Shown here in pieces: positions 43,407 through 53,122 of a stretch of 64,000 bases of DNA. Numbering within the stretch: position 1 is the stretch's first letter; each line of letters starts with the position of its first letter. The DNA lies in NCBI RefSeq assembly GCF_900100015.1, contig NZ_FNDD01000002.1, positions 62,001 to 126,000 on the forward strand. The letters are read 5' to 3'. The notes below the pieces were generated by a model. The model saw only the letters and a list, made by a program, of their open reading frames with translations. It did no database searches and was not told the origin of the DNA. Source of the DNA: Vibrio xiamenensis. GTDB lineage: Bacteria > Pseudomonadota > Gammaproteobacteria > Enterobacterales > Vibrionaceae. The position numbers were made by a program, and so were the translations under genes.

Positions 43407-44177
43407 TTAGTAAATCGACGAAATAAACTGTTTTAGACGCTCGGATTTTGGCTGTGAGAATAACGTTTTTGGGTCGCCCTGCTCTTCCACTTTACCTTGA
43501 TGCAAAAACATCACATGGTTAGAGACATCGCGAGCAAACGCCATTTCGTGCGTTACTACTAACATAGTGCGCCCTTCTTCGGCCAAATCGCGCATTACGC
43601 CAAGCACTTCACCGACTAACTCTGGGTCAAGCGCGGAAGTCGGTTCATCAAACAGCATCACTTCAGGGTCGACAGCCAGCGCCCTAGCAATGGCTGCGCG
43701 TTGCTGCTGACCGCCCGAAAGGTGGCCTGGGTAGTAATCTTTACGCTCATATAAGCCGACTTTATTCAATAATTGCTCTGCTTTTTCAATCGCTTGCTGT
43801 TTAGGTACACCAAGGACATGAACCGGAGCTTCAATAACGTTTTCAAGTACCGTCATGTGTGACCAAAGGTTAAACCCCTGGAATACCATAGCGAGACGAG
43901 AACGAATTCTTTGAACTTGTTTATCACTGGCAGGCACTGACACACCTTGGCGGTTACGCTTCATTTCAATCAATTCACCATTGACCCAAATGTCACCTGC
44001 AGACGGCGTTTCAAGTAAGTTGATACAACGAAGAAAGGTGCTCTTTCCTGAACCGGAAGAACCAATGATAGAAATTACGTCGCCTTTGTGCGCTTCTAAA
44101 GAGATGCCCTTTAGCACTTCATTTTGGCCAAAGGTTTTATGTAGTTCTTTGATGTTCAGCGCGGGTACATCATTCAT
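43407..44177 (-). CDS. ABC transporter ATP-binding protein (HisP/AotP type)
   Basis: 256 aa cytosolic ATPase. Walker A GSSGSGKST, Q-loop FQGFNLWSHMTV, signature LSGGQQQR, Walker B VMLFDEPTSALDPE and H-loop VVTHEM. The insertion ELIEMKRNRQGVSVPAS is typical of HisP-like proteins for basic amino acids. First gene of the four-gene transporter operon; a 163-base gap separates it from the binding-protein gene. Confidence 0.95.
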   Translation of the reverse strand: MNDVPALNIKELHKTFGQNEVLKGISLEAHKGDVISIIGSSGSGKSTFLRCINLLETPSAGDIWVNGELIEMKRNRQGVSVPASDKQVQRIRSRLAMVFQGFNLWSHMTVLENVIEAPVHVLGVPKQQAIEKAEQLLNKVGLYERKDYYPGHLSGGQQQRAAIARALAVDPEVMLFDEPTSALDPELVGEVLGVMRDLAEEGRTMLVVTHEMAFARDVSNHVMFLHQGKVEEQGDPKTLFSQPKSERLKQFISSIY

Positions 44178-44806
44178 GCGCTAGTGCTCCCTATGTAGAT
44201 ATGGCTTGGCGTCCAGTCCCAAACTGCTAATCAAACTATCACTACCAAAAACGACATGCAACAAATTATTAACCTAAAACTGAAAAATAATCAGTCACAT
44301 AATGCGATTAAAAAATCACAAATCAGCGGAATATTCTAACATCGGTGCATATTTAATAAAAAGCCCACTTTTCCAATTAATGTTCACTTTTTCAGATTAT
44401 GCTGGAAACAAGATCCAGTTCAATTATTCAATGCGTTATCTATACAGGTTGCAGATTAATCGCGGTAATAATCTAGGAAATATCACGGATTGAAAGAATA
44501 TTTCATCTTAAATATCAGGAAGGTGGCAAGTTATGGCTTAGTTTGTAGTTTTATTTCACATTCAAACTTAAAGTGATCTAAATCAATCACCCTAAAGGGT
44601 AGCCAAGATAAACTCGCCACTATAGAACAGTGTCTTTAAAGCGAGATTTGCTTTGACCTCAAACTTTTAAATTGAGCTCAACGAATACGTGCCAGAAGAC
44701 AAACTTCGCCTCTGCAGCTTGCAGAATAAACCATAACGGGCGGTGGATTTTTAATACAAACCATTACCCACAAGCATGAACCACTTTGTGTAATAAGAGG
44801 GAATCT
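44178..44806. other. Divergent intergenic region between the ABC transporter and the DUF3360-like gene
   Basis: 629 bases. The left part carries the transporter promoter and an inverted repeat ACTGA-7 nt-TCAGT at 44279-44295. The right part carries an FNR-like box (44573-44586) and a 6-bp inverted repeat TCTGCA-GCT-TGCAGA near 44712. A 63-codon open frame at 44302-44493 has no ribosome site and is not called. No convincing ArgR box was found. Confidence 0.5.
44573..44586. promoter_or_regulatory. FNR-like box upstream of the DUF3360-like gene
   Basis: GTGATCTAAATCAA differs from the FNR consensus TTGAT-N4-ATCAA at one base. It lies 221 bases before the ATG of the membrane protein gene that precedes pflB, consistent with anaerobic induction. 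Confidence 0.6.
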
Positions 44807-46354
44807 ATGTCAGACGCAGTCAATAAACCGCACTCTGATTCGGATATCGAAACAAAAAGCTACAGCGAACTCCACCGCCCAGCTTCCGAGTTTGCTAGTC
44901 GATCAGATTATCTGGATCACGAGCTCCAAATAATGAAACCACGCCGTTTTGGCCTAAACCTTCCTGGTCGTGATTTCCGTTTTGAACTGGAAGACCTAGT
45001 TCCTGCACTTGCTGGAACCATAGGCATCATCGCGATGTACTCTGCGGTAATGATGTCATGGGCTGATGGTTTAACTCAGGCATGGGACCATGTACACCTA
45101 ACCAAAGAGTTCGCCATCGAAGTGGCACGTGTGGAAATGTTAATTCCTGCACTGCTATTTTGTATTTTAGCCTCCGGCGTATTCAACCCGAAAGCAAACC
45201 TTGCTGGTAACCACGGCCCGATGATTCCTTTGATCGGTACCATCGCTCTTGCCGGTGCTCACCCTCTCGCTCTCGCTATTTTGATCGGTATTTTCGGCCT
45301 TTTACTTTCCTTCTTTAAAGGCGGCTCGAAACTCGTCAACCTCACTTCCGAAGGTACCGCAGGCGGTTTGCTTATTTTCTTAGGCTTAACCGGTACCATC
45401 AGCCAAATCAACTCTATTCAGGCATGGGCCGTTGGCCTTCAGTCTGCCGATGTCGCTGCGGGTAGCATGGGTTATGTTGGTTTAGTCGTGCTTGGTATCA
45501 CTGTCGGTATCTACGCTTTCCTTGCAAAAATTAACATGCGTTGGCTAGCCATCCCTGTTTGTGCATTTACCGGTCTCGCGATTGCCCTGTTACTGGGCGC
45601 GGGTTTCGACATCGTATTTACCACCAAAACAGGCTTGCCAAATCTTAACCCAGTTTACTGGTGGGGTAGCACAGAACAAGGTTGGATGTTGGGACTACCG
45701 AATGTTGAGCACTTCATTGCATCACTTCCGTTCGCCATTCTTGCGGTTGCAATGTGGTCACCTGACTTCCTAGGTCACCGCATCTTCCAAGAGATGAACT
45801 ATCCGAAGAAGACCGACAAAGTATTGATGGACGTTGATGACACTATGACCATGTGTTCGGTTCGTCAAATGGTCGGTACCGCGGTCGGTGGTGGTAACAT
45901 CACGTCATCTTGGGGAACTTACATGATCCCTGCGGCGATTGCTAAGCGCCCTATTCCGGCTGGTGCCATCCTGTTAGGTTCGCTGTGTATTATTGTTGCA
46001 ATTCTTGGTTTTCCAATGGACGTTGCGGTTTGGCCACCAGTAATGCGTGTTGCACTTCTTGTTGGCGTATCACTACCTCTACTTGAAGCGGGTATGCAAA
46101 TGGTTCGTGATACTAAAGATTCACAAGCTGCGGGCATTTGTATCTTCGCATCGATTGTTGCCAACCCGGTACTCGCTTGGGCTCTGACCATGTTCCTAGA
46201 CAACAATGGCTTAATTGGTGATAAAGAACGCGCGGCTCGCTTGTCATTCATGGATAAGATCATTATCCCAGTGACTGTCTTTATTATCTGTCTCGTTGCG
46301 ATGCTAGCGGTCGGTATGCTAGAAGCGCAATACGGCTTAAAAGCTTGGCTGTAA
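44807..46354 (+). CDS. DUF3360-like multi-pass membrane protein, putative transporter
   Basis: 515 aa from the ATG with AAGAGGG upstream (the frame extends seven codons further up without support). A polar N-terminus of about 70 residues is followed by some 11 to 13 hydrophobic helices. The stretch FNPKANLAGNHGPMIPLIGTIA and a later SEGTAGGLLIFLGLTGT recall SulP/NCS2-type anion or nucleobase transporters, but I assign the family (DUF3360) from memory only. It is not FocA: there is no FNT-type sequence. FNR box upstream, own terminator downstream, pflB next. Substrate unknown. Confidence 0.8.
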   Translation: MSDAVNKPHSDSDIETKSYSELHRPASEFASRSDYLDHELQIMKPRRFGLNLPGRDFRFELEDLVPALAGTIGIIAMYSAVMMSWADGLTQAWDHVHLTKEFAIEVARVEMLIPALLFCILASGVFNPKANLAGNHGPMIPLIGTIALAGAHPLALAILIGIFGLLLSFFKGGSKLVNLTSEGTAGGLLIFLGLTGTISQINSIQAWAVGLQSADVAAGSMGYVGLVVLGITVGIYAFLAKINMRWLAIPVCAFTGLAIALLLGAGFDIVFTTKTGLPNLNPVYWWGSTEQGWMLGLPNVEHFIASLPFAILAVAMWSPDFLGHRIFQEMNYPKKTDKVLMDVDDTMTMCSVRQMVGTAVGGGNITSSWGTYMIPAAIAKRPIPAGAILLGSLCIIVAILGFPMDVAVWPPVMRVALLVGVSLPLLEAGMQMVRDTKDSQAAGICIFASIVANPVLAWALTMFLDNNGLIGDKERAARLSFMDKIIIPVTVFIICLVAMLAVGMLEAQYGLKAWL

Positions 46355-46708
46355 AAGATAAATCCGATTGGGTAGCGCACGTCGCTACCCTTTTTTTTAA
46401 GCCCAATTTTTGAAAAGCAATTTTTTTAACTGAATGATTACTTTTTGTTCGAGATTACGCGTTTTTTTAGTTTTTATTGATTTAGTTTAAGGTTTGTAAT
46501 TTTTTTTTAGTCTAACTTAAGAGGTAAGGAAGAGGATTCCTACAATCTAGACAGTAATTTCCGAGTAACAGCATCTATAGTTTTAGGGACGAGATTTGAA
46601 GCTATATATATTGTTATTTATACAGAGTGTACTGGCTCTATTTGATTAGAGGCACTGGCTCAACAGTGTATCAGTACGGGTTTTTTCTACTAAAAAGGTA
46701 GGTATGTC
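46355..46708. other. pflB promoter region
   Basis: 354 bases. It starts with the terminator of the upstream gene; the rest is AT-rich with several long T-runs. Two copies of ACTGGCTC (46631-46638 and 46654-46661) lie 23 bases apart shortly before pflB. TTGATTTAGTTTAA near 46487 is half an FNR site. GGTAGGTATGTC precedes the pflB ATG. Confidence 0.5.
46370..46398 (+). terminator. Terminator of the DUF3360-like gene
   Basis: Stem GGGTAGCG/CGCTACCC with a CACGT loop followed by eight T. Confidence 0.93.
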
Positions 46709-48985
46709 ATGGCAGAGCAATTTGCTAAAGCTTGGGAAGGTTTTGCTGCAGGTGATTGGCAAAACGAAGTCAACGTTCGTGATTTCATTCAAAAAAACTA
46801 TACACCTTATGAAGGTGACGAATCTTTCCTAGTTTCTGAAGGTACTGAAGCGACCAACACGCTTTGGGCTAAAGTAATGGAAGGTATCAAACAGGAAAAC
46901 GCGACTCACGCACCTGTTGACTTCGATACTTCTGTTATTTCTACCATCACTGCTCACGATGCAGGTTACATCAACAAAGATCTTGAAACTATCGTTGGTC
47001 TACAAACTGAAGCGCCTCTAAAACGCGCTATCATCCCTAACGGTGGTATCCGTATGGTTGAAGGTTCTTGTAAAGCCTATGACCGTGAACTCGACCCGAT
47101 GGTGTCAAAAATCTACACTGAATACCGTAAAACACACAACCAAGGTGTTTTCGATATCTACACTCCTGACATCATGAAATGTCGTAAATCAGGCGTTCTA
47201 ACTGGTCTTCCAGATGCTTACGGTCGTGGCCGTATCATCGGTGACTACCGTCGTATCGCGCTTTACGGTATCGACTTCCTGATGAAAGACAAATTCGCAC
47301 AATTCACTTCTCTACAAGAGAAATTCGAAAACGGCGAAGATCTACAAATGACTATGCAACTTCGTGAAGAAATTGCAGAACAACACCGTGCTCTAGGCCA
47401 AATCAAAGAGATGGCAGCAAAATACGGTTGTGACATCTCTCGTCCTGCAGAAACAGCGCAAGAAGCAATCCAATGGACTTACTTCGGCTACCTAGCAGCA
47501 GTTAAATCTCAAAACGGCGCAGCAATGTCTCTAGGTCGTACTTCGACTTTCCTAGACATCTTCATTGAGCGTGATATCGCAGCAGGTAAACTGACTGAAG
47601 ACCAAGCTCAAGAAATGATCGACCACTTCGTAATGAAACTACGTATGGTTCGTTTCCTACGTACTCCTGAATACGATGAGTTGTTCTCTGGCGACCCAAT
47701 CTGGGCAACAGAATCAATGGGTGGTATGGGTCTTGACGGACGTACGCTAGTTACTCGTACTAACTTCCGTTTCCTAAACAGCCTATACACTATGGGTCCT
47801 TCTCCAGAGCCAAACATCACTGTTCTTTGGTCTGAGAAACTACCTGAAGGCTTCAAACGCTTCTGTGCAAAAGTGTCTATCGATACTTCATCTATCCAGT
47901 ATGAAAACGATGACCTAATGCGTCCAGACATGAACTCTGACGACTACGCTATCGCATGTTGTGTATCACCAATGGTCGTTGGTAAACAAATGCAGTTCTT
48001 CGGTGCTCGTGCAAACTTGGCGAAAACCATGCTTTACACCATCAACGGTGGTGTGGATGAGAAACTGAAAATCCAAGTCGGTCCAAAAATGGACAAAATC
48101 GCTGGTGAATACCTAGATTACGACGAGTTGTGGGAAAAAATGGACCACTTCATGGATTGGTTAGCAAAACAATACGTGACAGCGTTGAACTCTATCCACT
48201 TCATGCATGACAAATACAGCTACGAAGCGTCTCTAATGGCTCTACACGACCGTGATGTGAAACGTACAATGGCTTGTGGTATCGCTGGTCTATCTGTTGC
48301 AGCTGACTCTCTATCTGCAATTAAATACGCGAAAGTGAAACCAGTTCGTGACGAAGACGGTCTAGCAATTGACTTCGAAATCGAAGGCGATTTCCCTAAA
48401 TTTGGTAACAACGACCCACGCGTTGATGACATCGCATGTGAACTTGTGACTACATTTATGAACAAGATTCGTGAGCTGAAAACTTACCGCAACGCGATTC
48501 CGACTCAATCTATCCTAACTATCACTTCTAACGTGGTATATGGTAAGAAAACAGGTAACACACCTGACGGTCGTCGCGCAGGCTCTCCATTCGCACCAGG
48601 TGCCAACCCAATGCACGGCCGCGATGAGAAAGGTGCAGTAGCATCATTGACTTCAGTAGGTAAACTACCATTTGCTGACGCTCAAGATGGTATCTCTTAC
48701 ACCTTCTCTATCGTACCTAACGCACTAGGTAAAGAAGAAGATAGCCAACGTTCAAACCTTGCTGGCCTAATGGATGGTTACTTCCACCACGAGTCTGGTA
48801 TTGAAGGTGGTCAACACTTGAATGTGAACGTTCTAAACCGCGAAACACTACTAGATGCAGTTGAGCACCCAGAGAAATACCCTCAATTGACTATCCGTGT
48901 ATCAGGTTACGCTGTTCGCTTCAACTCTCTGACTACAGAGCAGCAACAAGACGTTATCGCACGTACTTTCACTGAATCTCTATAA
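46709..48985 (+). CDS. pflB: PflB, pyruvate formate-lyase (formate acetyltransferase)
   Basis: Glycyl radical enzyme, 758 aa (E. coli 760), splitting pyruvate to acetyl-CoA and formate under anaerobic conditions. Active-site Cys417-Cys418 in IACCVSPM and radical Gly733 in RVSGYAVRF are in place. Codon use is strongly biased, as in highly expressed genes. The activase pflA lies 3.3 kb downstream, separated by two genes, instead of immediately behind as in E. coli. No focA is seen upstream. Confidence 0.98.
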   Translation: MAEQFAKAWEGFAAGDWQNEVNVRDFIQKNYTPYEGDESFLVSEGTEATNTLWAKVMEGIKQENATHAPVDFDTSVISTITAHDAGYINKDLETIVGLQTEAPLKRAIIPNGGIRMVEGSCKAYDRELDPMVSKIYTEYRKTHNQGVFDIYTPDIMKCRKSGVLTGLPDAYGRGRIIGDYRRIALYGIDFLMKDKFAQFTSLQEKFENGEDLQMTMQLREEIAEQHRALGQIKEMAAKYGCDISRPAETAQEAIQWTYFGYLAAVKSQNGAAMSLGRTSTFLDIFIERDIAAGKLTEDQAQEMIDHFVMKLRMVRFLRTPEYDELFSGDPIWATESMGGMGLDGRTLVTRTNFRFLNSLYTMGPSPEPNITVLWSEKLPEGFKRFCAKVSIDTSSIQYENDDLMRPDMNSDDYAIACCVSPMVVGKQMQFFGARANLAKTMLYTINGGVDEKLKIQVGPKMDKIAGEYLDYDELWEKMDHFMDWLAKQYVTALNSIHFMHDKYSYEASLMALHDRDVKRTMACGIAGLSVAADSLSAIKYAKVKPVRDEDGLAIDFEIEGDFPKFGNNDPRVDDIACELVTTFMNKIRELKTYRNAIPTQSILTITSNVVYGKKTGNTPDGRRAGSPFAPGANPMHGRDEKGAVASLTSVGKLPFADAQDGISYTFSIVPNALGKEEDSQRSNLAGLMDGYFHHESGIEGGQHLNVNVLNRETLLDAVEHPEKYPQLTIRVSGYAVRFNSLTTEQQQDVIARTFTESL

Positions 48986-49003
48986 GATTCACTGCTAAGT
49001 TTC

Positions 49004-49031
49004 AAAGCCCCGCCCAGTGCGGGGCTTTTTG
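49004..49031 (+). terminator. pflB terminator
   Basis: Stem AGCCCCGC/GCGGGGCT with a CCAGT loop, then a T-run. Confidence 0.93.
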
Positions 49032-49162
49032 TTTTGCCTTGCTGTCAGGTTTTCCTCATGACCACTTAAGTCAAAAGCATCAATTTTATCGGTCAAAATC
49101 TCACTTTATCGGTTTGCAAATGGTTTACTATGAGACGTCTTTTGCCAACTTGATGATTGTTC

Positions 49163-50161
49163 ATGCATACACGCCATTTGTTACCGCTGCTTTTGCTATC
49201 TGGCTCTTCGGTTTTCGCTTCAACCCAAAGCACCGTAGCTTTTTCCTTAGACAATGACGGTATCTATGGCGTCGACCAAGATTACACCAATGGCCTATTT
49301 CTCAATTACACCTCAGCGCAAATCACACCGCCCTCTTGGCTATCGATGCTTAGCCTTTCCGATGCCGAGCACAGCTCGATAGATAAATGGCAACTGACAT
49401 TAGCCCACAAAATCTGGACGCCTTCCGATATTGAAATTGACGCGCCAAGCGCCAATGATCGCCCTTATGCGGGCTACTTCCATGGCGAACTCAACTATCT
49501 CAGCCTAACCACAGAGCGCGTTCAAAAGTTCAATTTAACCCTAGGGATGACTGGCAAACATTCACTGGCGGACAAAGCGCAAAAACTGGTTCACGGCATC
49601 ACAGGTTCCGATGACCCGAATGGTTGGGATTACCAAATTGAAAGTAAAGTCGCGGGGAGTCTTGGCTATTTAAATCACCAAAACTTAAAGCGTGGACAAA
49701 TGACACTCAATTCAGAGTGGGAAGTTTCAAATGTATCAGAGATCAATGCAGGGAATTTTCGCAGCGACGTCGCAACCGGTGTGATGTTTCGCTGGGGAAC
49801 CGATTTGGACCACAATATGGGCGCGGCCAACATCAGTAATGAACATCCGTTTCAAGCCGGTATGATTGGCAATTCCAAACACGCTTGGTTTGTCTTTAGC
49901 GGCATTGAAGCACGTTACCGCTTCAATGATATGACCATCGAAGGGCATCGCCCAGCGATTGAGAATAACCCAGCGATTAGCGATCCAACCGTGTACGATG
50001 TTGACCTTGAGCATTTACAGGCCAGTGCCGTACTTGGTGTTGCTTGGTACAATCAACACTTTGGCGCCAGCTTTACGACTACGATAAAAACCGCAGATTA
50101 TAAACAGGCCACCACCGATATCTACGGTACTGGCGGCCTGTCATTGTTTGCGTTTTTCTAG
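49163..50161 (+). CDS. LpxR-like lipid A 3'-O-deacylase (DUF2219)
   Basis: 332 aa. I start at MHTRHLLPLLLL; a TTG two codons upstream is the alternative. Signal peptide ends near SSVFA. The mature protein opens with FSLDNDGIYGVDQDYTNGLF, the LpxR catalytic N-D/Ca-binding region, and RPYAGYFHGELNY follows around residue 100. Strand pattern and the C-terminal GLSLFAFF fit a 12-stranded outer-membrane barrel. LpxR removes the 3'-acyloxyacyl group of lipid A, lowering TLR4 stimulation. Single gene with no clear promoter boxes seen; activity is inferred from family. Confidence 0.85.
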   Translation: MHTRHLLPLLLLSGSSVFASTQSTVAFSLDNDGIYGVDQDYTNGLFLNYTSAQITPPSWLSMLSLSDAEHSSIDKWQLTLAHKIWTPSDIEIDAPSANDRPYAGYFHGELNYLSLTTERVQKFNLTLGMTGKHSLADKAQKLVHGITGSDDPNGWDYQIESKVAGSLGYLNHQNLKRGQMTLNSEWEVSNVSEINAGNFRSDVATGVMFRWGTDLDHNMGAANISNEHPFQAGMIGNSKHAWFVFSGIEARYRFNDMTIEGHRPAIENNPAISDPTVYDVDLEHLQASAVLGVAWYNQHFGASFTTTIKTADYKQATTDIYGTGGLSLFAFF

Positions 50162-50184
50162 TCGTTCGTATTAGCTATTCAAGG

Positions 50185-52065
50185 CTACACGGTAAATTTC
50201 TGGCAATCTTGACTTAAGCTGGTAGAGCGCTGATTGACTAACTCACTGATGTTTTTTAGCTGTCCGTTGTTTTCTTCCAACTCTTGCATTGCCGCAGAAA
50301 TTTGCGTCATGTTGTCCGCCATCGACTGGCTGGTTGTAGCAAGCTCTTTGATTGAGTCAAAGATTACTTCGGTTTTTTGCGCCGCATCATCGGCTTTTTC
50401 GGTAATCTGGGTCATGGCTTGCATCGCGCTGTGGCCACGTTCGCGCCCCATTTCCATCGACTTTTCCGACTGACCGATATATTGAATCACTTCTGCGCTC
50501 TCGTGCTTCATCTTCTCAATCGTGCCGGAAATATCTTCAACCGCTGTCACCGTGCGCACCGCGAGGCTACGAACTTCATCCGCCACCACAGCAAACCCGC
50601 GACCTTGCTCCCCTGCGCGCGCCGCTTCAATGGCCGCATTGAGCGCCAGCAAATTAGTTTGTTCCGCAATGCTATTGATAATGTCCATCACGGTATCGAT
50701 TTTACTCGACGCCTGTTCTAACTGCGTAATATGCTGCGACGCCGACTCGAGAATATGCCCAATGTCTTCAATCGACTGAATTGCCGAACCAATGATTTTG
50801 GAGCCCTCAGCCGCGGCTTGAGTCGATGCACGACTGACTTCCGCAACAAATTCCAGTGAGTTAGAGACCTCTTGCGTGGTTGCACTTACCTCTTCTGTGG
50901 CCGACGCGAGCAATTGTGTTTGTCCAAGCACTTCTGATTGGCTGAATGCGAGTCGATCCAATCCTTCATTCAATTCAGACGCATTTGCCGATAACGCATG
51001 GGAACTATCTTGCACTTCATGGACCAATGCGCCGAGATTTTCACAGCTGGCGTTAATAGTCTGCGCCAATTGGGTAAATTCATCTTTATTGTTGTCGCCG
51101 ACAGTCATACGCTGTGACAAATCACCAATCGAGACGGCTTTCATGACCTGAGTGGTTTGATTGAGAGAACGAGTTTGAGTGATACCGATAACAATGAAAG
51201 AAGCAATCGAAAAAAGCGCCAAAATGCCGCACGCCAGCAAAACAGACCACACGGTTTGGCTGGCATCTGCATTGGCGGTTTCGCGATAGGTTTGGCTCAT
51301 GCTCTTGAGCTGTTCACCAACCCCTGAAACCACTTCTTTCATGCGCTCTTCAGTGGCTAACAAAGTGCTTTCTGCTTGTTTAACTTGCTCAGATAACTCA
51401 TTGACTCGTAAAAAGGTTTGTTTAAATTGGTCGACTTCCTTTTGATACAGATCCAGCATGGCGTAACTGTTCGACATGTTGACGAAAGTACCTAAGGCGC
51501 GATTAAAGAGTTTGAGATTGTTATCACTAGGTTGGAGCAAGTAATTTTGCTGCGCTTTGATCATGGCTTGGAAATCGGAGTTTATCGTCACCATGCCCGT
51601 TTCATTGATTTTGTTCTCGATGATCGAAGCCAAAGACTTCAATTCACCAAGTTTGCCTTCTTCAACTGAGAAGCCAAGTTCTCCTTTGAGGTCAAACCAA
51701 GGCAACACCGCTTGCTGGTACTGCGAGACACTGTCGCTTAGCTGCGTCGCCGAATCCCCTAGCCCTACTTCGCTTAAAAACGCAGTGTCGTTACCCACAT
51801 TGTCAGTAATCTGTTCTAAGCTCTGTTTTGCATTCGCAACATCACTGTTGCTCATTGATTTGAGTTCACTGGCTAAAGTCAGAATATCGCTTTGTAATTG
51901 CAATATAGATACCGACCCTTGTGCAACCTCCGAACTTCGCTGGTATTGCTGACTCATGCCGTTTAAACGTGAAGACGTAAACAACGCCAGTACAACAAAT
52001 CCCAAGGTAAGAATAACGAGGAATAACCCCATCTTTTGTCTCTGGGACAAAGCAAGCATATGCAT
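50185..52065 (-). CDS. Methyl-accepting chemotaxis protein with helical periplasmic sensor
   Basis: 626 aa. Membrane helix about 12-33, an all-helical periplasmic domain of roughly 235 residues (long Gln/Ser/Leu-rich helices, helical-bimodular or four-helix-bundle type), second membrane helix about 275-295, HAMP ([19 protein letters not shown]...), then the signalling domain with [20 protein letters not shown]. The ATG has AAGGA upstream. HBM-type receptors sense TCA intermediates or short organic acids; here it lies between pflB and pflA. Ligand unknown. Confidence 0.92.
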   Translation of the reverse strand: MHMLALSQRQKMGLFLVILTLGFVVLALFTSSRLNGMSQQYQRSSEVAQGSVSILQLQSDILTLASELKSMSNSDVANAKQSLEQITDNVGNDTAFLSEVGLGDSATQLSDSVSQYQQAVLPWFDLKGELGFSVEEGKLGELKSLASIIENKINETGMVTINSDFQAMIKAQQNYLLQPSDNNLKLFNRALGTFVNMSNSYAMLDLYQKEVDQFKQTFLRVNELSEQVKQAESTLLATEERMKEVVSGVGEQLKSMSQTYRETANADASQTVWSVLLACGILALFSIASFIVIGITQTRSLNQTTQVMKAVSIGDLSQRMTVGDNNKDEFTQLAQTINASCENLGALVHEVQDSSHALSANASELNEGLDRLAFSQSEVLGQTQLLASATEEVSATTQEVSNSLEFVAEVSRASTQAAAEGSKIIGSAIQSIEDIGHILESASQHITQLEQASSKIDTVMDIINSIAEQTNLLALNAAIEAARAGEQGRGFAVVADEVRSLAVRTVTAVEDISGTIEKMKHESAEVIQYIGQSEKSMEMGRERGHSAMQAMTQITEKADDAAQKTEVIFDSIKELATTSQSMADNMTQISAAMQELEENNGQLKNISELVNQRSTSLSQDCQKFTV

Positions 52066-52292
52066 GAAAAATCCTTAATCATCATATAGATGAACTTCTA
52101 GTACTTCCTGTCTTAAAAAATTTATTCTTGTGTAGTGCTTTTGTAGTAATTATTGCGATTTTATATCACACAATTCGTGAATATGTTGATATTTTCAACA
52201 GCAATTTTCTTATCAATGAACCGAGAAATGCTATTTAATCCTTACAATTTATAATAAAATACCAGTTAAAATTTCCAATAAGAGATGAGCTC

Positions 52293-53033
52293 ATGTCAAC
52301 AACTGGTCGTATCCATTCCTTTGAGTCGTGCGGAACAGTCGATGGACCCGGAATTCGCTTTATCGTGTTTATGCAAGGGTGTCTAATGCGCTGTATGTAT
52401 TGCCATAATCGCGATACTTGGGATACCCATGATGGTAAAGAAATTACCGTTGACGAAATCATCAACGAAGCAAAAAGCTATCGTCATTTTATGAAAGCGT
52501 CGGGTGGCGGCGTGACCTGCTCCGGCGGTGAAGCCATGCTACAACCAGAATTTGTGCGCGATTTTTTCAGGGCAGCGCAAGCTGAAGGGATGCATACCTG
52601 CTTAGATACCAACGGCTATATTCGTAAACACACTGAAGTGATTGATGAAGTGCTTGATGCCACCGATCTTGTCATGTTGGATCTCAAGCATATGAACGAT
52701 GAAGTCCACCAGCAATTAATCGGAGTTTCCAATCGTCGTACTCTGGATTTTGCCCGTTATTTAGCCAAAATCGGTCAAACAACTTGGATTCGATACGTCA
52801 TTGTCCCTGGTTATACCGATGACGAAGCGTCTGCTCATTTACTTGGTGACTTCATTAAAGATATGAAAAATATCGAGAAAATTGAGCTACTTCCCTATCA
52901 CAAACTCGGCGCTCACAAATGGGAAGCACTCGGTCTTGAATACCCACTGGAAGGCGTCGAACCACCATCAAAAGAGACTATGAATAAGATTGTCGCCGTC
53001 TTAGAGCAGTATCATTCGAATGTAAAATATTAA
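52293..53033 (+). CDS. pflA: PflA, pyruvate formate-lyase activating enzyme
   Basis: Radical SAM activase, 246 aa, that installs the glycyl radical on PflB. Cluster motif Cys30-x3-Cys34-x2-Cys37 in [11 protein letters not shown], with the GGE-type motif [14 protein letters not shown] precedes the ATG. Upstream an inverted repeat GTTGA-5 nt-TCAAC (52185-52199) may be a control site. Confidence 0.97.
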   Translation: MSTTGRIHSFESCGTVDGPGIRFIVFMQGCLMRCMYCHNRDTWDTHDGKEITVDEIINEAKSYRHFMKASGGGVTCSGGEAMLQPEFVRDFFRAAQAEGMHTCLDTNGYIRKHTEVIDEVLDATDLVMLDLKHMNDEVHQQLIGVSNRRTLDFARYLAKIGQTTWIRYVIVPGYTDDEASAHLLGDFIKDMKNIEKIELLPYHKLGAHKWEALGLEYPLEGVEPPSKETMNKIVAVLEQYHSNVKY

Positions 53034-53077
53034 TATTTGGGGTCACATTATTGATAAAAATGGCGGCTCTGCGATAA

Positions 53078-53112
53078 AAAAATACCACTCTTATAAGAGT
53101 GGTATTTTTTTG
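53078..53112 (+). terminator. pflA terminator
   Basis: Long stem AATACCACTCTT/AAGAGTGGTATT with A-run before and T7 after. It also separates pflA from the next gene on the same strand. Confidence 0.92.
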
Positions 53113-53122
53113 AGTCGCGCCT

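Noticed and set aside
44302..44493. 63-codon open frame in the gap before the DUF3360-like gene
   Set aside because: No ribosome site, no family resemblance, low-complexity hydrophobic/Asn-rich translation, and it overlaps likely control DNA.
45919..46380. 153-codon frame antisense to the DUF3360-like gene
   Set aside because: Shadow of a well-supported membrane protein gene; no start signals or motifs.
46487..46500. FNR box before pflB (TTGATTTAGTTTAA)
   Set aside because: Only the left half-site matches; the right half is TTTAA instead of ATCAA.
49039..49257. 72-codon frame before and into the LpxR-like gene
   Set aside because: It runs into the signal-peptide region of the LpxR-like gene in another frame; the LpxR reading has clear family motifs.
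52163..52185. CRP-like site before pflA (TCACACAATTCGTGA)
   Set aside because: The half-sites are in the opposite orientation to TGTGA-N6-TCACA.
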